Positions 37,044 through 47,570 of a stretch of 64,000 bases of DNA are shown piece by piece; positions within the stretch are counted from its first letter, which is position 1, and each line of letters opens with the position of its first letter. The DNA is from Citrus sinensis. Lineage: Eukaryota; Streptophyta; Magnoliopsida; Sapindales; Rutaceae. The stretch is taken from NCBI RefSeq assembly GCF_022201045.2, contig NC_068557.1, positions 496,001 to 560,000 of the forward strand, written 5' to 3'. The notes under the pieces were generated by a model that made no database searches, was not told the DNA's origin, and saw only the letters and a list, made by a program, of their open reading frames with translations. A program made the translations under genes and the position numbers.

Positions 37044-37685
37044 TTTATTTAAAAATTGGTCCAACGGTAACTTTGACCAAGCCTAAACGGTTAACCGTTA
37101 ATGGTTAACGGTGAACCGTTTGCGAGCAGACAGTCTATAACGGCTAGTTTTTCATCTCCAACTATAAATAAGCTCATTCAAATTCAAACAAGATTGGTCA
37201 CAACACGACCATTGAGCTTATATTCGAGAATACAATCTTCATAAAACTTTAAAACACATTCTTGCTTCATCTATTCACACATTGGGTATTGATTTGTAAT
37301 CTTAAATATTGTGTGAGAGAAAAATAATTTTTACTCTTTTACTTTGAGTGATTGTAAGTGTTGGGATACACTTAGGTTAAGAGATTGAGGATAATCTCTT
37401 GTTGTAAAGGTTCATTGACACATTGGAAGTCAAGTGTAAGCATTTGAAGGCTTGGAGGGTTGCTTAGTGAAATCCTCAAGCCTGGAAAGCTTGGAGGCGT
37501 GGACGTAGGCGAGGTTGGCCGAACCACGTAAAAATCTCAGTGTTTGAATCTCTCTTCCCTTATCTTTTTATATTGTAATTGATTTAATTGTTATTCCATT
37601 AAATTCATTTTAGATTTGCTTGATAATTTGTTTTAGAATCAAATAATTTTTAGAATCTCAATTCACCCCTCTCTTAGGTTGCACA
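37044..37685 (+). mobile_element. LTR-like insert nested in the copia element
   Basis: About 640 bp interrupts the element between gag and integrase. It includes AACGGT-rich palindromes (GGTTAACCGTTAATGGTTAA), a TATA-like CTATAAATAAG near 37162, a GGCCGAACCACGTAAAAATC segment and TTCACCCCTCTCTTAGG at its right end, features common in plant copia LTRs. Clear TG/CA ends and a target duplication could not be fixed, and host sequence on the two sides is not contiguous, so the insertion is combined with a deletion of about the middle third of the host element. Confidence 0.5.
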
Positions 37686-37695
37686 CTTGTATTTC

Positions 37696-37812
37696 ACTCC
37701 AGTATTCCTTGGACCTTAAGAAGTTCTCCATGAGCATACTCCAATGGTCGTAATGACCATCAAAACGTGGAATGGCTGGTTGGACGAAAGAACCTTCGCT
37801 TGCACTTGACAT
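37696..37812 (-). pseudogene. N-terminal gag fragment of the copia element
   Basis: From an ATG at 37812 the minus strand reads about 39 residues (MSSASEGSFVQPAIPRF, then YDHWSMLMENFLRSKEYW), typical of the copia gag start, about 38 bases after the primer-binding site. It stops at the nested insert. Confidence 0.85.
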
Positions 37813-37849
37813 CTCTCAAACTCTCCTTTGTTTGCAAGTCACTCGCCTC

Positions 37850-37861
37850 GCTCTGATACCA
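37850..37861 (-). promoter_or_regulatory. Primer-binding site of the copia element
   Basis: The minus strand reads TGGTATCAGAGC, complementary to the 3' end of initiator methionine tRNA, three bases inside the 5' LTR. This fixes the element's orientation. Confidence 0.93.
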
Positions 37862-37864
37862 ATT

Positions 37865-38109
37865 TGTTAGAATCAATTGGCTGCAGTAACGAGAGCTTAA
37901 TAAAGTGGATTGAATGACATCTTTTTATTGAAACTCAACTTGGCTTTTAATAGCCATTTTCAACACTAACAGAAAGCATATAAATAGGACACGTTAGCCA
38001 TTATCTTAGCTACGTGTTTAACAAAGAATAAGTCAAATAACAACATCCCCAAAGACTATGATTTATTGAAACAGAAAGCAAACTAAGTAAAACCCAAATG
38101 ACTCTTTCA
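37865..38109 (-). repeat. 5' LTR of the copia element (245 bp)
   Basis: Reads TGTTAG...TTTCA on the + strand and aligns end to end with 34641-34884. TATA-like ATATAAATAGG near 37977 is shared by both. Confidence 0.93.
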
Positions 38110-38114
38110 CCTAA

Positions 38115-39311
38115 GGCAGCTTACATATATGTTTGCCAAAATTTTTTTAGACTCTAGCAAAACAATTTTTCTTTTTTTATAACATTTTAGTAATATCAAA
38201 TATGATGACACTTCACATACAACATCACAATGAGAGTAACTACTTTTTTCTCTCAAAAAAAAAAAAGAAAAAAATAACTATTTTTATTGTAAGGATGAAA
38301 AAGCATACACCATAGTAAAGAATTAATTGCAAGAAATCATGAGAGAGAAATCCTAACACTTGATTAACAAGCTAGCTTAGCCAACTAATCCCATTAGTTA
38401 AATAATCAAAAGACTATGGGTCAATTTGGTAATATTGTAACTTTTAAAATAATTATCGTTAACTGTGCTATAAAAACAATAAGCAATAAAGAAAATTAGT
38501 TAAATGTTTAATAAAATCTATTTTAGAAATTAGTAGTATATGTTTAATAAAACTTATTGTTGAACTGCTTTAAAAATGAAAATGAGTAAAATGGATATAA
38601 TGTTAGATAAAATTTATTTACACATTAATAAATGTGTATATATAATATCTTTTTTACTTCATTAATTTTTATTTTTTATGCTAATATAGTTGCCAATAAT
38701 AATCATGTTGTTAAGTTTAAACCATTCTATTTCCTAATTGAATAAGAATAATTTCAAACTTTTATAATATATATCAGGATATATATGGAATTCAATTAAG
38801 TATAAAATTGATTCTCAAAATCACATTTTAAAAAATTATTCTTCTTCTACTTTTCAAAATCTGATGTAAAATAAGTAATTTTATCAAAAATAAGTTAAAA
38901 AATTACCAAAAATCAAAATTAGATTTTAACTTTTTAAAATCAATTTTGAGACTCTCAAAAATAAGTCCAAAGGGGCCTTATTTTTGAAAGCATAGCAAGA
39001 TTTCTTAAGCAGAAAAGAAGAGGGAAGCACTCAAAATGACTTCACTCAATCATCATTTAGAGATAAGAAATAAATAAACGACACATAAAATTATACATGT
39101 AACAAATTGACAATTTTTACTGAATAGTAATACTATTTTGGGAAAAAGACATGCTACTGACTGAAAATCCTAAACAACTGAATCATTTTTTTCTAATTAT
39201 ATTATACCAAGTTTGACATGCCATTGCCATTTTTCAAAAAAAGTAAACCATGTCATAATCAGTTGTCTGAATTTTTTCGGTACCTATCAAATGCATCAAT
39301 CAATCAATCAC
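38115..39311. other. AT-rich upstream region of gene C
   Basis: No gene or transposon is supported. The last 150 bases resemble the promoter side of the other dioxygenase genes (ATCAATCAATCACTATAAATA, then CATTAATAATG). Confidence 0.45.
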
Positions 39312-39318
39312 TATAAAT
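39312..39318 (+). promoter_or_regulatory. TATA box of gene C
   Basis: TATAAAT lies 84 bases before the ATG at 39396, the same spacing as in gene B. The promoter therefore looks intact although the gene is interrupted. Confidence 0.6.
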
Positions 39319-39395
39319 AAGCATTAATAATGTTAATTACTTGCAGCATCACCAAGCATAATCCATCCATCTTGGAGAGCTAAGTCCAAGCAAAA

Positions 39396-41440
39396 ATGGC
39401 ACCAACAAATGGCTCTACCCTCGCAACTGAGTCCTGGGATATTGTTGATTTTGTTATTGTAGTGATTTAACACCCCTTAAGATTCAAGATGCTAAGCCAC
39501 TGCCCAGAAGACTCAAGTTCTTGATCAAACAAGATGCAGAAGAAACCAAGATTAGATATCAAGTTCCCAACTCAATTCCAATAGGCTCTAGATCTAATGA
39601 TTAATATCACAGTGTTTTAACCTAAACAAGAAACAACACACAAGAACAGAATCTTACGTGGTTCAATTGTGCATTACATGCACAATTTACATTCACGGGA
39701 AAAGCCACAGGAAAAGCTTTATTGATGAATCAAGAAGACAAATACAGAGCTTCTAAACAAGAGATTACAAGCAACAAGAATAACCTCTCTCACTTTCTGA
39801 TCTCTCTCTCAAGCTCTCTCAGAACCACGTCTGTTTCTCCCTCAGCGACCAGTTTTATACCACTGATGCTGAAACCCAGATTGCTCAGAATCTGGACACG
39901 TGTGTAACGGTTTTTAACAGCCTTGATTCGCTTCTTCACGAGCTGGCCACGTGCTTCACTTAAGTTCATCCAAAACGACAGCTGCTGAGTTGTTTAGCCT
40001 TTGAACTTAAAAACCTCGTGCTGCACGTGACAAATGACTGAACAATTTGATCAAAACGAAACCGTTTTGGGACTCTGAGTTTTCGATTCATTGCACTCAA
40101 GTCCACAGTTATAAACAAAGGTCATGGAGTGAAGGGTCTCTCCGAAATGGGACTCAAAAGCCTCCCAAAACAATTTCACCAACCCTTGGAAGAAAGATTC
40201 AGTGAGAAGAAAATCCTGGATCAAGTATCAATTCCCCTCATTGATATGTCAAACTGGGAGAGTCCTGAAGTCGCAAAATCCATTTGCGATGCCGCTGAGA
40301 ATTGGGGGTTTTTCCAGATTGTGAATCATGGTGTGCCCCTGGAAGTACTCGAGAGAGTAAAGGAAGCGACCCACAGGTTTTTCGCGTTACCGGCAGAGGA
40401 GAAGAGGAAGTACTCAAAAGAGAATTCACCAACCAATAAAGTGAGGCTCGGCTCGAGCTTTGTTCCTCTTGTGGAAAAGGCTTTGGAGTGGAAAGACTTT
40501 CTCAGCCTATTTTATGGTTCTGAGGAAGAAACTTCTGCATTTTGGCCTCCTGTTTGCAAGTAAGTGCCCACACACAGACACACACATACATAAACATATA
40601 CATATACTTTTAAATATACTAAATCTCCACTACTTGTATAATAAAAAACTTATCATATCTTTATTATTTTTATAAAACTTATTTTTAAAAGTCGTATTAC
40701 TACATTATCATAACTTTTATTATATAGTTACCACTTTTGGTTCACAGTAACTTTCAAACTATATCACCACAATACCAAACATGATACCTAAGATTGTGTA
40801 CTGAATGTTTTTATTTTTATTTTTTTTTTACTTTTTATTTTTTGTTTTTGCTTATAGGGATGAAACGTTGGAGTACATGAAGAGTTCTGAGGTTCTCATT
40901 AGACGTTTAATGCATGTGCTAGTCAAGGGGCTAAATGTGAAACGAATTGATGAAATAAGAGAACCTATGTTGTTGGGTTCAAGAAGAGTTAACCTCAACT
41001 ACTATCCTATGTGTCCCAATCCTGAACTCACAGTGGGAGTAGGCCGTCATTCAGATATTTCAACATTCACCATCCTCCTCCAGGATGATATCGGGGGACT
41101 TCATGTGCGGAAAGACAGTGGTAATGACTGGATTCATGTCGCTCCAATTAGCGGATCACTCATTATCAACATTGGTGATGCATTACAAATAATGAGCAAT
41201 GGTCGATACAAAAGTATTGAGCATTGTGTGATTGCCAATGGAAGCCAGAACAGGATTTCGGTCCCCCTTTTCGTGAACCCAAAACCTGAAGCCATACTCT
41301 GTCCTTTTCCCGAAGTGCTCGCAAATGGAGAGAAGCCACTGTATAAGCCAGTTTTGTGTGCAGACTATTCCAGACATTTCTATACGAAAGCACATGATGG
41401 AAAGAAAACTATCGACTTTGCAAAGATAGGTGACTTTTGA
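39396..41440 (+). pseudogene. F6'H/C2'H-like dioxygenase, gene C, interrupted by one solo LTR
   Basis: Exon 1 runs from 39396 to 40559 and exon 2 from 40858 to 41440, with a 298-nt GT-AG intron. A 650-bp LTR plus a 5-bp duplication interrupts exon 1 after base 62, within codon 21. Removing 655 bases leaves exon 1 at 509 nt and exon 2 at 583 nt, exactly as in genes A and B, and I see no other stop, frameshift or splice lesion. The iron triad (HSD and the later His) and the R-x-S 2OG site are present in exon 2. As it stands the reading frame from the normal ATG hits a stop inside the LTR. The coding part downstream stays open from 40051 on but lacks an early ATG; the first in-frame Met is the one in LSEMG. 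Probably a very recent loss, possibly polymorphic. Confidence 0.93.
39458..40107 (-). mobile_element. Solo LTR in exon 1 of gene C, 650 bp, copia-like
   Basis: Flanked by a perfect GTTAT duplication (39453-39457, 40108-40112). On the minus strand it starts TGTGGA and ends CACTACA, with GGTATAAAACTGG as TATA box (near 39852-39864), AATAAAGC as a polyadenylation-type signal (near 39717-39724) and GAACCACGTAAGATTC after it. The layout resembles the solo LTR at 1560-2226. It lies antisense to the gene. No internal sequence remains, so recombination between two LTRs removed the body. Confidence 0.9.
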
Positions 41441-42879
41441 GATGATCATATGTGAAAGCCTAGCTAATTTTTATGTTGATAATCATAATATGAAGTGCAA
41501 GGTTGGTTTCCTAGAATAATCCCGAAACCATTTCTTCACTCGTGGGTATCAAAGATAATGGGCTTTACTCTAGTTTCAACAGTTTATGTATTAAATTATT
41601 TCAATAAATTTTATTTCACTCTACTGGGAGTAATTCATCCTTCTCTCTCTCATCCTATTGATTATTCCATAAATTAATTACTCTTTAATTGCCTATGTGG
41701 GAAGATCATTCTTCCAATAATTTCTACAATAAACCCTGTAACCTTGATAAGTTTTATAACTTTTTTGCTGCTAATCCCAACTCGAGACCATATTTTTAAA
41801 TAATAATTTGATGAATTTATAAGGTAATATACTATAAAATAATTCTTATAATTTCATTAAGGTATTATAAGGTAATATACTATAAAATAATACTTATAAT
41901 TTCCATTAAGGTCCCCACTTATTACATAAAATAATATGCAACTAGATGTAGATATGTGTGTGTAAAGATTTATGTTTGGGTTAATTATGAAAAATGATAT
42001 AAACTTGCCCGAGTCTGAACAATTTGCCAAAATTAATAAGAAATACAGAGATTTGAAAAGTTCTAGCCTAAAACAAATAGATTGCCTAAAGCTGTGCACT
42101 AAAATATTTTCAGATTAATAATATAAAATTAATTGATACTTACATGCCAAAAATATTTTCAATCCACTTATATATATATACATGAATCCCCTTATTTTTA
42201 TATACTAATAGATAAAAGAATAGTTTTATTTTAGTTTAGTGAAACTGTATAATTTTTTCTTTATATGGGGTCTAATATCTAACTAGAAAATGAAAACAGA
42301 TATGACATAAATGAAATAAGATGGTGTTTGTTTTTTAGTCTAAAAGATGATATAAATTTGAATTAAGCTGAATTTTGAATAAATTTAAATGTCTGAATCT
42401 GAATGATATATTTATTTTTGTTTGAAACTCTTCAAATAAGTACGAAACTACTTGTTTTTTTTTAACTTTTAAGAACCTATACTTTTACAATTATTTATCC
42501 TTACTAAATTTAAATGTTAAAATATATAAGTAAAAATAATATAAATTGGACAGTGATAGATCATTTCCTAATCCTAAAGGCCTAAACTCAAAATCATACA
42601 TTAAAGCATGAAATAAAATGCAATTCAGTGAAAAAAGATTTTATAAATACATATTATATAATTACATTAAAAGCCCGATGAATGAAGCAACTAAACAAAA
42701 TGAGGAGGGATGTGGGTAAGGAAAATAATAATAATAATAATAATAAAGACGAGCTTAAATTAGTTCGGTGGACATGGTGTAGATTTTGAGGACAGGTATA
42801 CAAAATGAATAATAAAATGGGAATATTTTTTTACATTAGAATATAGTTAGCTTGCATTCGGTAAAAAGCCATAAAAATG
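41441..42879. other. 3' flank of gene C and AT-rich spacer
   Basis: Contains a direct repeat of about 55 bp (two units, about 41817-41921, around TAATATACTATAAAATAAT), a partial MITE end near 42324 (GGTGTTTGTTTTTTAGTCT), and an (AAT)8 run near 42727-42748. No coding sequence is supported. Confidence 0.5.
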
Positions 42880-44195
42880 AAAAACAAAAAAATGAGCTGA
42901 ACCCCCTCTTATTTTCTAGAACTAAGCAAAATCCCCCACAGGTTTTAAAACTTGTTAAAATCCCTCGCTGAGTCGCTGTTAAAGTAATCACTTTCGTAAA
43001 GGGCAATTCTGTCTTTTAAAAGTAAGTCCAACAACTTTCCAGTAAAGTTATATGTTTTACAGATTTTGACTTAATTCAACGTACAAATGAATTTAAATTT
43101 AAAAAATGATTTAAGCAACGTACATATGATTATTTTCTAAACATGTGGCACAATTTAAATAATTCAACGTACATATGATTATTTTGTGAAGTTTTGAACA
43201 TACATATGATTAAATCGAAAGAAGCAGGAATTGTGAATTTTTAAAAAATTATTCATTTTTCTTTTTTTATCTTAAAATTATTCATTTTTCTTCTCTCTCT
43301 CGCGTCAATTTCTAACCTTGCTTGAATCACCATGGATGGTGACCACCACGCGAGCCGCCAATTTTAATGCATAAACCCAACATGTCGAGAGAATAATAAA
43401 CGAGAAATGCTAAAGGTTGGGAACCCTGAGAGAACACTGAGAGAAACGGCAGCTTGTGCTGCCGTTTCATTCTCTTAGCTCCCCCCTCCCCCCAACATGA
43501 GTAAGATAAAGCGAGCCTCCCACATGAAAAAACACTCCCTTTTATTAGTTTTTTCTTCTCTTTCAGGACATTTTCTTAAATGGTCAACAAAAAGTTGCCG
43601 TTTGGCCTCACACTCAAGTCACTTTTGCCAAGTGAAATCTGGCCCCCCACGTGAAAGTCACCAGTCTCCAAAGCTCACTCCGGCTCATGACCAAGCAAAG
43701 CTAAGTTTTCTCTCCTTGCTCGTTCACTTCTTTGCTCTTCACAAGCCATTACTTCAGCTCATCAAATTAGTGGCCATTACTTCAGCTCGTTCATTTCTCG
43801 ATCTAGATCTTGAAGCAACACCCAGTTGGTAATTATCTCAGCTTAAAGAATAATTTTTTATTTGTTTATTATTTTTTGTTATATCATAATAATAGAAATG
43901 TACCTGCATTTACTGATTAAATGATAATGTGTTTAATTTAGAATTTTTTAGAAATCTTTTTATTTAAATTATATGTTTGATTTAGAATTTTTTAATTTAA
44001 ATTTTGTTTGACCATAGAATTTTTTTTAATTTAAATTGTGTTCGATTTATCATTTTTTTTATTTAAATTGTGTTCGATTTATCATTTTTGTTATATAAAT
44101 TTTTAGAACTTTAATGGATTAAATTATTGTTTGATGGTGTTTGTATAAATTGATCTTACATTTTGGTTAATACGAATATTAATTATTTTGTAGAA

Positions 44196-45832
44196 ATGGA
44201 TAATTTGGAACATGAAGATGGAGTCGAAGACGCGCAATCGGAAAAATATGAGCCGACTCTTGGGATGTTATTTGATAGCCATGAGGAAATGTGGTAATTT
44301 TACAAAGCCTATGGTAAACAAGAAGGGTTTCTTGTTAAGAAGTTAACTAGTAAGAAAGGGAGCGATGGAATTATAAGGTACGCGACGTTTGTATGTTGTC
44401 GTAGTGGCAAGTCAGAAAGTAAATCTACTGATGTGCTGAAGCCAAAACCTATTATAAAAACTAGTTGTGATGCTAGAATTGGAGGTTGTGTAAATAAAGA
44501 TGGAAAATGGATTCTTCGAACTTTAAACCTTGAACACAATCATGGATTGAGTCTGGATAAAGCTAGATATTTTCCTTGTAACCGCAACATTAGTGCAAGT
44601 GCAAGAAAGCGTATTGAAATGAATGATTGTGCAGGAATTAACATTGTTAGGAATTTTAATTCTATTGTTGTTGAAGCTGTTAGATATGAAAACGTGTCAT
44701 TTCTAGAAAAATATTGTAGAAATCTTGTTGACAAAGGTAGGCGATTACAGCTTTAAGAAGGAGATGTTATGGCAATTCTAAAGTACTTCCAGAATAAGCA
44801 AACATAATGCAATGGTTTTTTTTTTCAGTATTGATTTGGATGAGCATGATCGATTAAGGAATGTATTTTGGGCAGATCGGAGGAGTAGGGCTGCTTACAA
44901 ATATTTTGGAGACGTCATCACATTTGACACCACATATCTTACCAATAAATATGACATGCCATTCGCTCTTTTTGTCGGAGTTAATCATCATGGTCAGTCT
45001 ATTTTGTTAGGATGTGGATTAATTTCACACGAGGATACCGAGACATTTACGTGGTTATTTGAGGCGTGGCTATCATGCATGTCTAATTCTCCTCCCATTG
45101 GTATCATTACAGACCAAGACAAAACAATGCAAAAGGCAATCACAAATGTTTTTCCTACGACTAGGCATCGATGGTGTTTGTGGCATATAATGAAGAAGGT
45201 ACCTGAGAAGTTAGGAGCTTTTAAAGAACGTGAAGGTATTATTTCTTCATTGCTTTCTATTGTTTATGATTCACTAAGTCCGAATGTGTTTGATGAAGCT
45301 TGGCATGACATGATGACGGTGTATAATTTATGGGATAATGATTGGTTGAATGGTTTATATGAGGAGCGGTATCGTTGGGTTCCATATTATTTGAACGACT
45401 GCTTTTGGGCAGGAATGTCAACAACTCAACGAAGTGAAAGCATGAATGCATTTTTTGATGGATTTGTTAACGCAAAAATAAATTTGAAGTAGTTTGTGAA
45501 GCAGTACGAAAATGCGCTGAGAAGGAAAGTTGAATTAGAATGGCAAGCAGATGCCAAGTGTTTCAGTAAAAAAAACTCCTTGTGTATCAAGATATGAGAT
45601 GGAAAAGCAAGTTGAAGAGGTGTATACTATTTCTAAGTTTAAAGAATTCCAACAAGAATTAACTGCACTGATGTATTATGACACAATTAATTGTGTGGGA
45701 TCAATATATGAAATCAGTGAATCATTTGGGCAAGGTAAGAAAAAAAGCTTTGAGGTTGTTTTTGAAGAAGCCGCGGGTGAAGTTAACTGTATGTGTTCAA
45801 AGTTTCAAAATAATTACCAACAATTATCATAA
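44196..45832 (+). pseudogene. FAR1-type DNA-binding plus MULE transposase, decayed
   Basis: From an ATG at 44196 the frames together show a FAR1-like zinc-binding domain (MLFDSHEEMW, FYKAYGKQEGFLVKK, then a Cys-rich CDARIGGCVNKDGKW and LEHNHGLS, matching the C-C-H-x-H pattern), then the MULE transposase core (NVFWADRRSRAAYKYFGDVI, FDTTYLTNKYDMPFA, WCLWHIMKKVPEKLG) and RWVPYYLNDCFWAGMSTTQRSES. Lesions: TAA after EEMW at 44294-44296, a stop at 44756, a one-base frameshift near the T run at 44820, and stops after 45492. FHY3/FAR1-like host transcription factors share this architecture, but its position between MULE ends makes it the element's own transposase. It cannot make a full protein. Confidence 0.88.
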
Positions 45833-46159
45833 ATTAATTATTAAAATAATTATCAACAATACAATTACCAAAATAATTCCCAACAAAATAATCACTCAAC
45901 AAAATAATTAGCAAACAAAATTACCAACAATTATCATAAATTAATTATCAAAAAATAATTACCAACTAAACTGAGAGAGTGACCACCGACCACCGACCAC
46001 CGACCACCGACAGCAGCGACCACTGATTAGATCTGGAGCGAGAGAAGACGGAGATGAAGCTGCTGTAATGTCGGGAAGGCTAAGATGAAGCGAGTTGCTA
46101 CTGGAGTGAACAAAAGGAAAAGGAGTTGGAGTTCATGTGGGAGTGCTGGAGAAGGAGTT

Positions 46160-46435
46160 GAAAATAGAAAGGAAAAGGAGTTGAAAGGGAGTGCTGGAAC
46201 GGCTGGAATGGATCTGTGAAAGCGAAGAAGGAAAATGATTTGAAAGGGAGTGCTGGAACGGATATATGAAAGTGAGTGGAAGAAGGAAAAGGATTTGAAA
46301 GGGAGTGCTAGAACGGCTGGAACGGATCTGTGAAAGCGAAGAAGGAAAAGGATTTGAGAAGGGAGTGCTGGAATGGATCTATGAAAACGAGTGGAAGAAG
46401 GAAAAAGTTTTGAAAGGGAGTGCTTTTTCACATGG
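46160..46435. repeat. Minisatellite in the MULE, unit about 62 bp x 4
   Basis: A purine-rich unit built on GAAGGAAAAGGATTTGAAAG, GGAGTGCTGGAACGG and GGATCTGTGAAAGCGA recurs with small changes. An open frame on the other strand (46431-46027) is a by-product. A 7-base repeat (ACCACCG) near 45990-46013 lies just before it. Confidence 0.85.
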
Positions 46436-46461
46436 GGGATAGATTTTTCTTACTCACGCGT

Positions 46462-46481
46462 GGGGGGGGGGGGGGGGGGGG
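46462..46481. repeat. Poly-G tract, 20 bases
   Basis: Twenty G in a row just inside the right MULE end; the left end shows a C-rich counterpart (CCCCCCTCCCCCC, about 43483-43495). The tract length may be a sequencing uncertainty. Confidence 0.9.
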
Positions 46482-46559
46482 AAGGTGAGAGAACAAAACA
46501 GCAACACAAGCTGTCGTTTCTCTCAGAGTTCCCGATGTTTAGCAGCACTCATAATAAAC

Positions 46560-47570
46560 TCTTCAATCACGAGCCCAGTTTTGATCCACTTGACAACTAT
46601 TACAAATTTTCATCCACCATAGCCAACATTTGTTTCCTCCATCACCTCAAACAAATTTATTGAAAAAAATTCCAACATAAATCAAGATTGAGACTTTCTA
46701 TGGCGTTGCTCAGAATTCAGAAGCCAAATCGTCATCTTTGGGCTGCCAAGGCCTGTGGCAGTGACATAATGGCGATGATTGATCGGTGGCAATAATAGGT
46801 TCTATTGCTCGGGTTTCAGTTTGAAAAATGAGGGAAGCAAAAATTTCAGGAATCATATTTACTTTTTTTATCGGCGGCAATGGAAATATGGGTCAAACCG
46901 ATATAAGGGATATAGGATCCGTAAAAAGTCCGAACATATTGCTTATTGTTTGTGTTCGAAATTGAAAATATGAAATGGGTAAACCGATTTATCATTTTTA
47001 GTTTTTTGTATGATTGTTTTATAAAAGAGGAGAAAGTTTCTCCTCAATTAAGAATCCAATTAAAAATGCAATTGGATTTTTTCTTTTGCTATTGTATATT
47101 GCAACGTATTTTGTGTTGGCCCATAATCTATTGATAAACTGATAATATTTAGTTTTAAATGTCTATTATTTTTAAGGGTATAATTTCCCTTTCAAAGAAG
47201 GTGATTATTTTAATATCATGGGAGTTTTAGCTAGTTTTAAAATTTGAGGGCATTTTGCTCATTTTTGTCCCAAAAAATGACTCATTTCATTCTGTTAAAA
47301 TTATCTAAAAAATGCCATTAAATTAATTTTAAAAAAAACCTCTAAAACTTAATTACTAAAGTTAGACCGGGCTACAGTCTGACCAGGCTCAGGTGAAATT
47401 CTTTAAGATCCCTAAAGTTTTATGATTTTGTTTGTTCAAAAAAAAAAGTTTTATGATTTTGTTATGTAACAATCTAATATATCCCTCACTGGATCTCTAC
47501 TAAAATAATTGAAATACCTTTCATACTTAAGTTACTCTTAGATTGGGACATATAAATTCAATATTAAAGG
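46560..47570. other. Spacer right of the MULE
   Basis: Nothing gene-like beyond short open frames (46779-46973, 46946-47134) without family resemblance. It includes the right arm of the older inverted repeat (47165-47285). Confidence 0.4.

Larger units (their letters stand above)
34641..38109 (-). mobile_element. Degenerate Ty1/copia retrotransposon, 3.47 kb, internally deleted
   Basis: Two LTRs (34641-34884 and 37865-38109) flank the element, and CCTAA occurs on both sides (34636-34640, 38110-38114) as the 5-bp target duplication. On the minus strand the order is LTR, PBS (37861-37850, complementary to initiator Met-tRNA), start of gag, a nested LTR-like insert, the end of integrase, reverse transcriptase, RNase H, a purine-rich tract (AAGGGAGGGTA) and LTR. 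The gag-integrase-reverse transcriptase order defines copia. Most of gag, protease and the integrase core are missing, and the remaining frames are broken. The LTRs differ at about 8 substitutions and one indel over 244 bases. Confidence 0.95.
43402..46550 (+). mobile_element. Mutator-like transposon (MULE), 3149 bp
   Basis: An exact 9-bp target duplication ATAATAAAC flanks it (43393-43401, 46551-46559). The ends are inverted repeats: left from 43402 GAGAAATGCTAAAGGTTGGG, right complement GAGTGCTGCTAAACATCGGG, then shared GAAC.CTGAGAG and AAACG.CAGCTTGTG.TG blocks; the left end has an extra 11-base duplication AACACTGAGAG. It carries a FAR1/MULE transposase on the + strand. The clean duplication suggests recent arrival, but the transposase is already damaged. 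Confidence 0.93.
42885..47285. mobile_element. Older degenerate long-inverted-repeat element around the MULE
   Basis: About 42890-43035 (AAATGAGC...CCCC...TTTTAAAAC..TAATCAC..AAAGGG.AATT) is similar in order and spacing to the complement of 47165-47285 (AATGAGCAAAATGCCCTC...TTTTAAAACTAGCTAAAA...AATAATCACC...AAAGGGAAATTATACCC). The pair encloses the intact-ended MULE at 43402-46550. I read it as an old element or inverted duplication that later received the MULE. Ends and target duplication were not resolved. Confidence 0.4.

Noticed and set aside
40129-41440. Gene C still functional from a downstream start
   Set aside because: The first in-frame ATG would drop about 30 residues and the message would have to pass or start within the LTR; possible but not supported.
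44196-45832. Host FAR1/FHY3-type transcription factor
   Set aside because: The same domains occur, but the frame is broken and lies between MULE ends with a 9-bp target duplication, so it is the transposon's own gene.
46027-46431. 134-codon minus-strand ORF rich in Ser, Pro and Phe
   Set aside because: A by-product of the 62-bp minisatellite in the MULE; repeats in step with the DNA unit.
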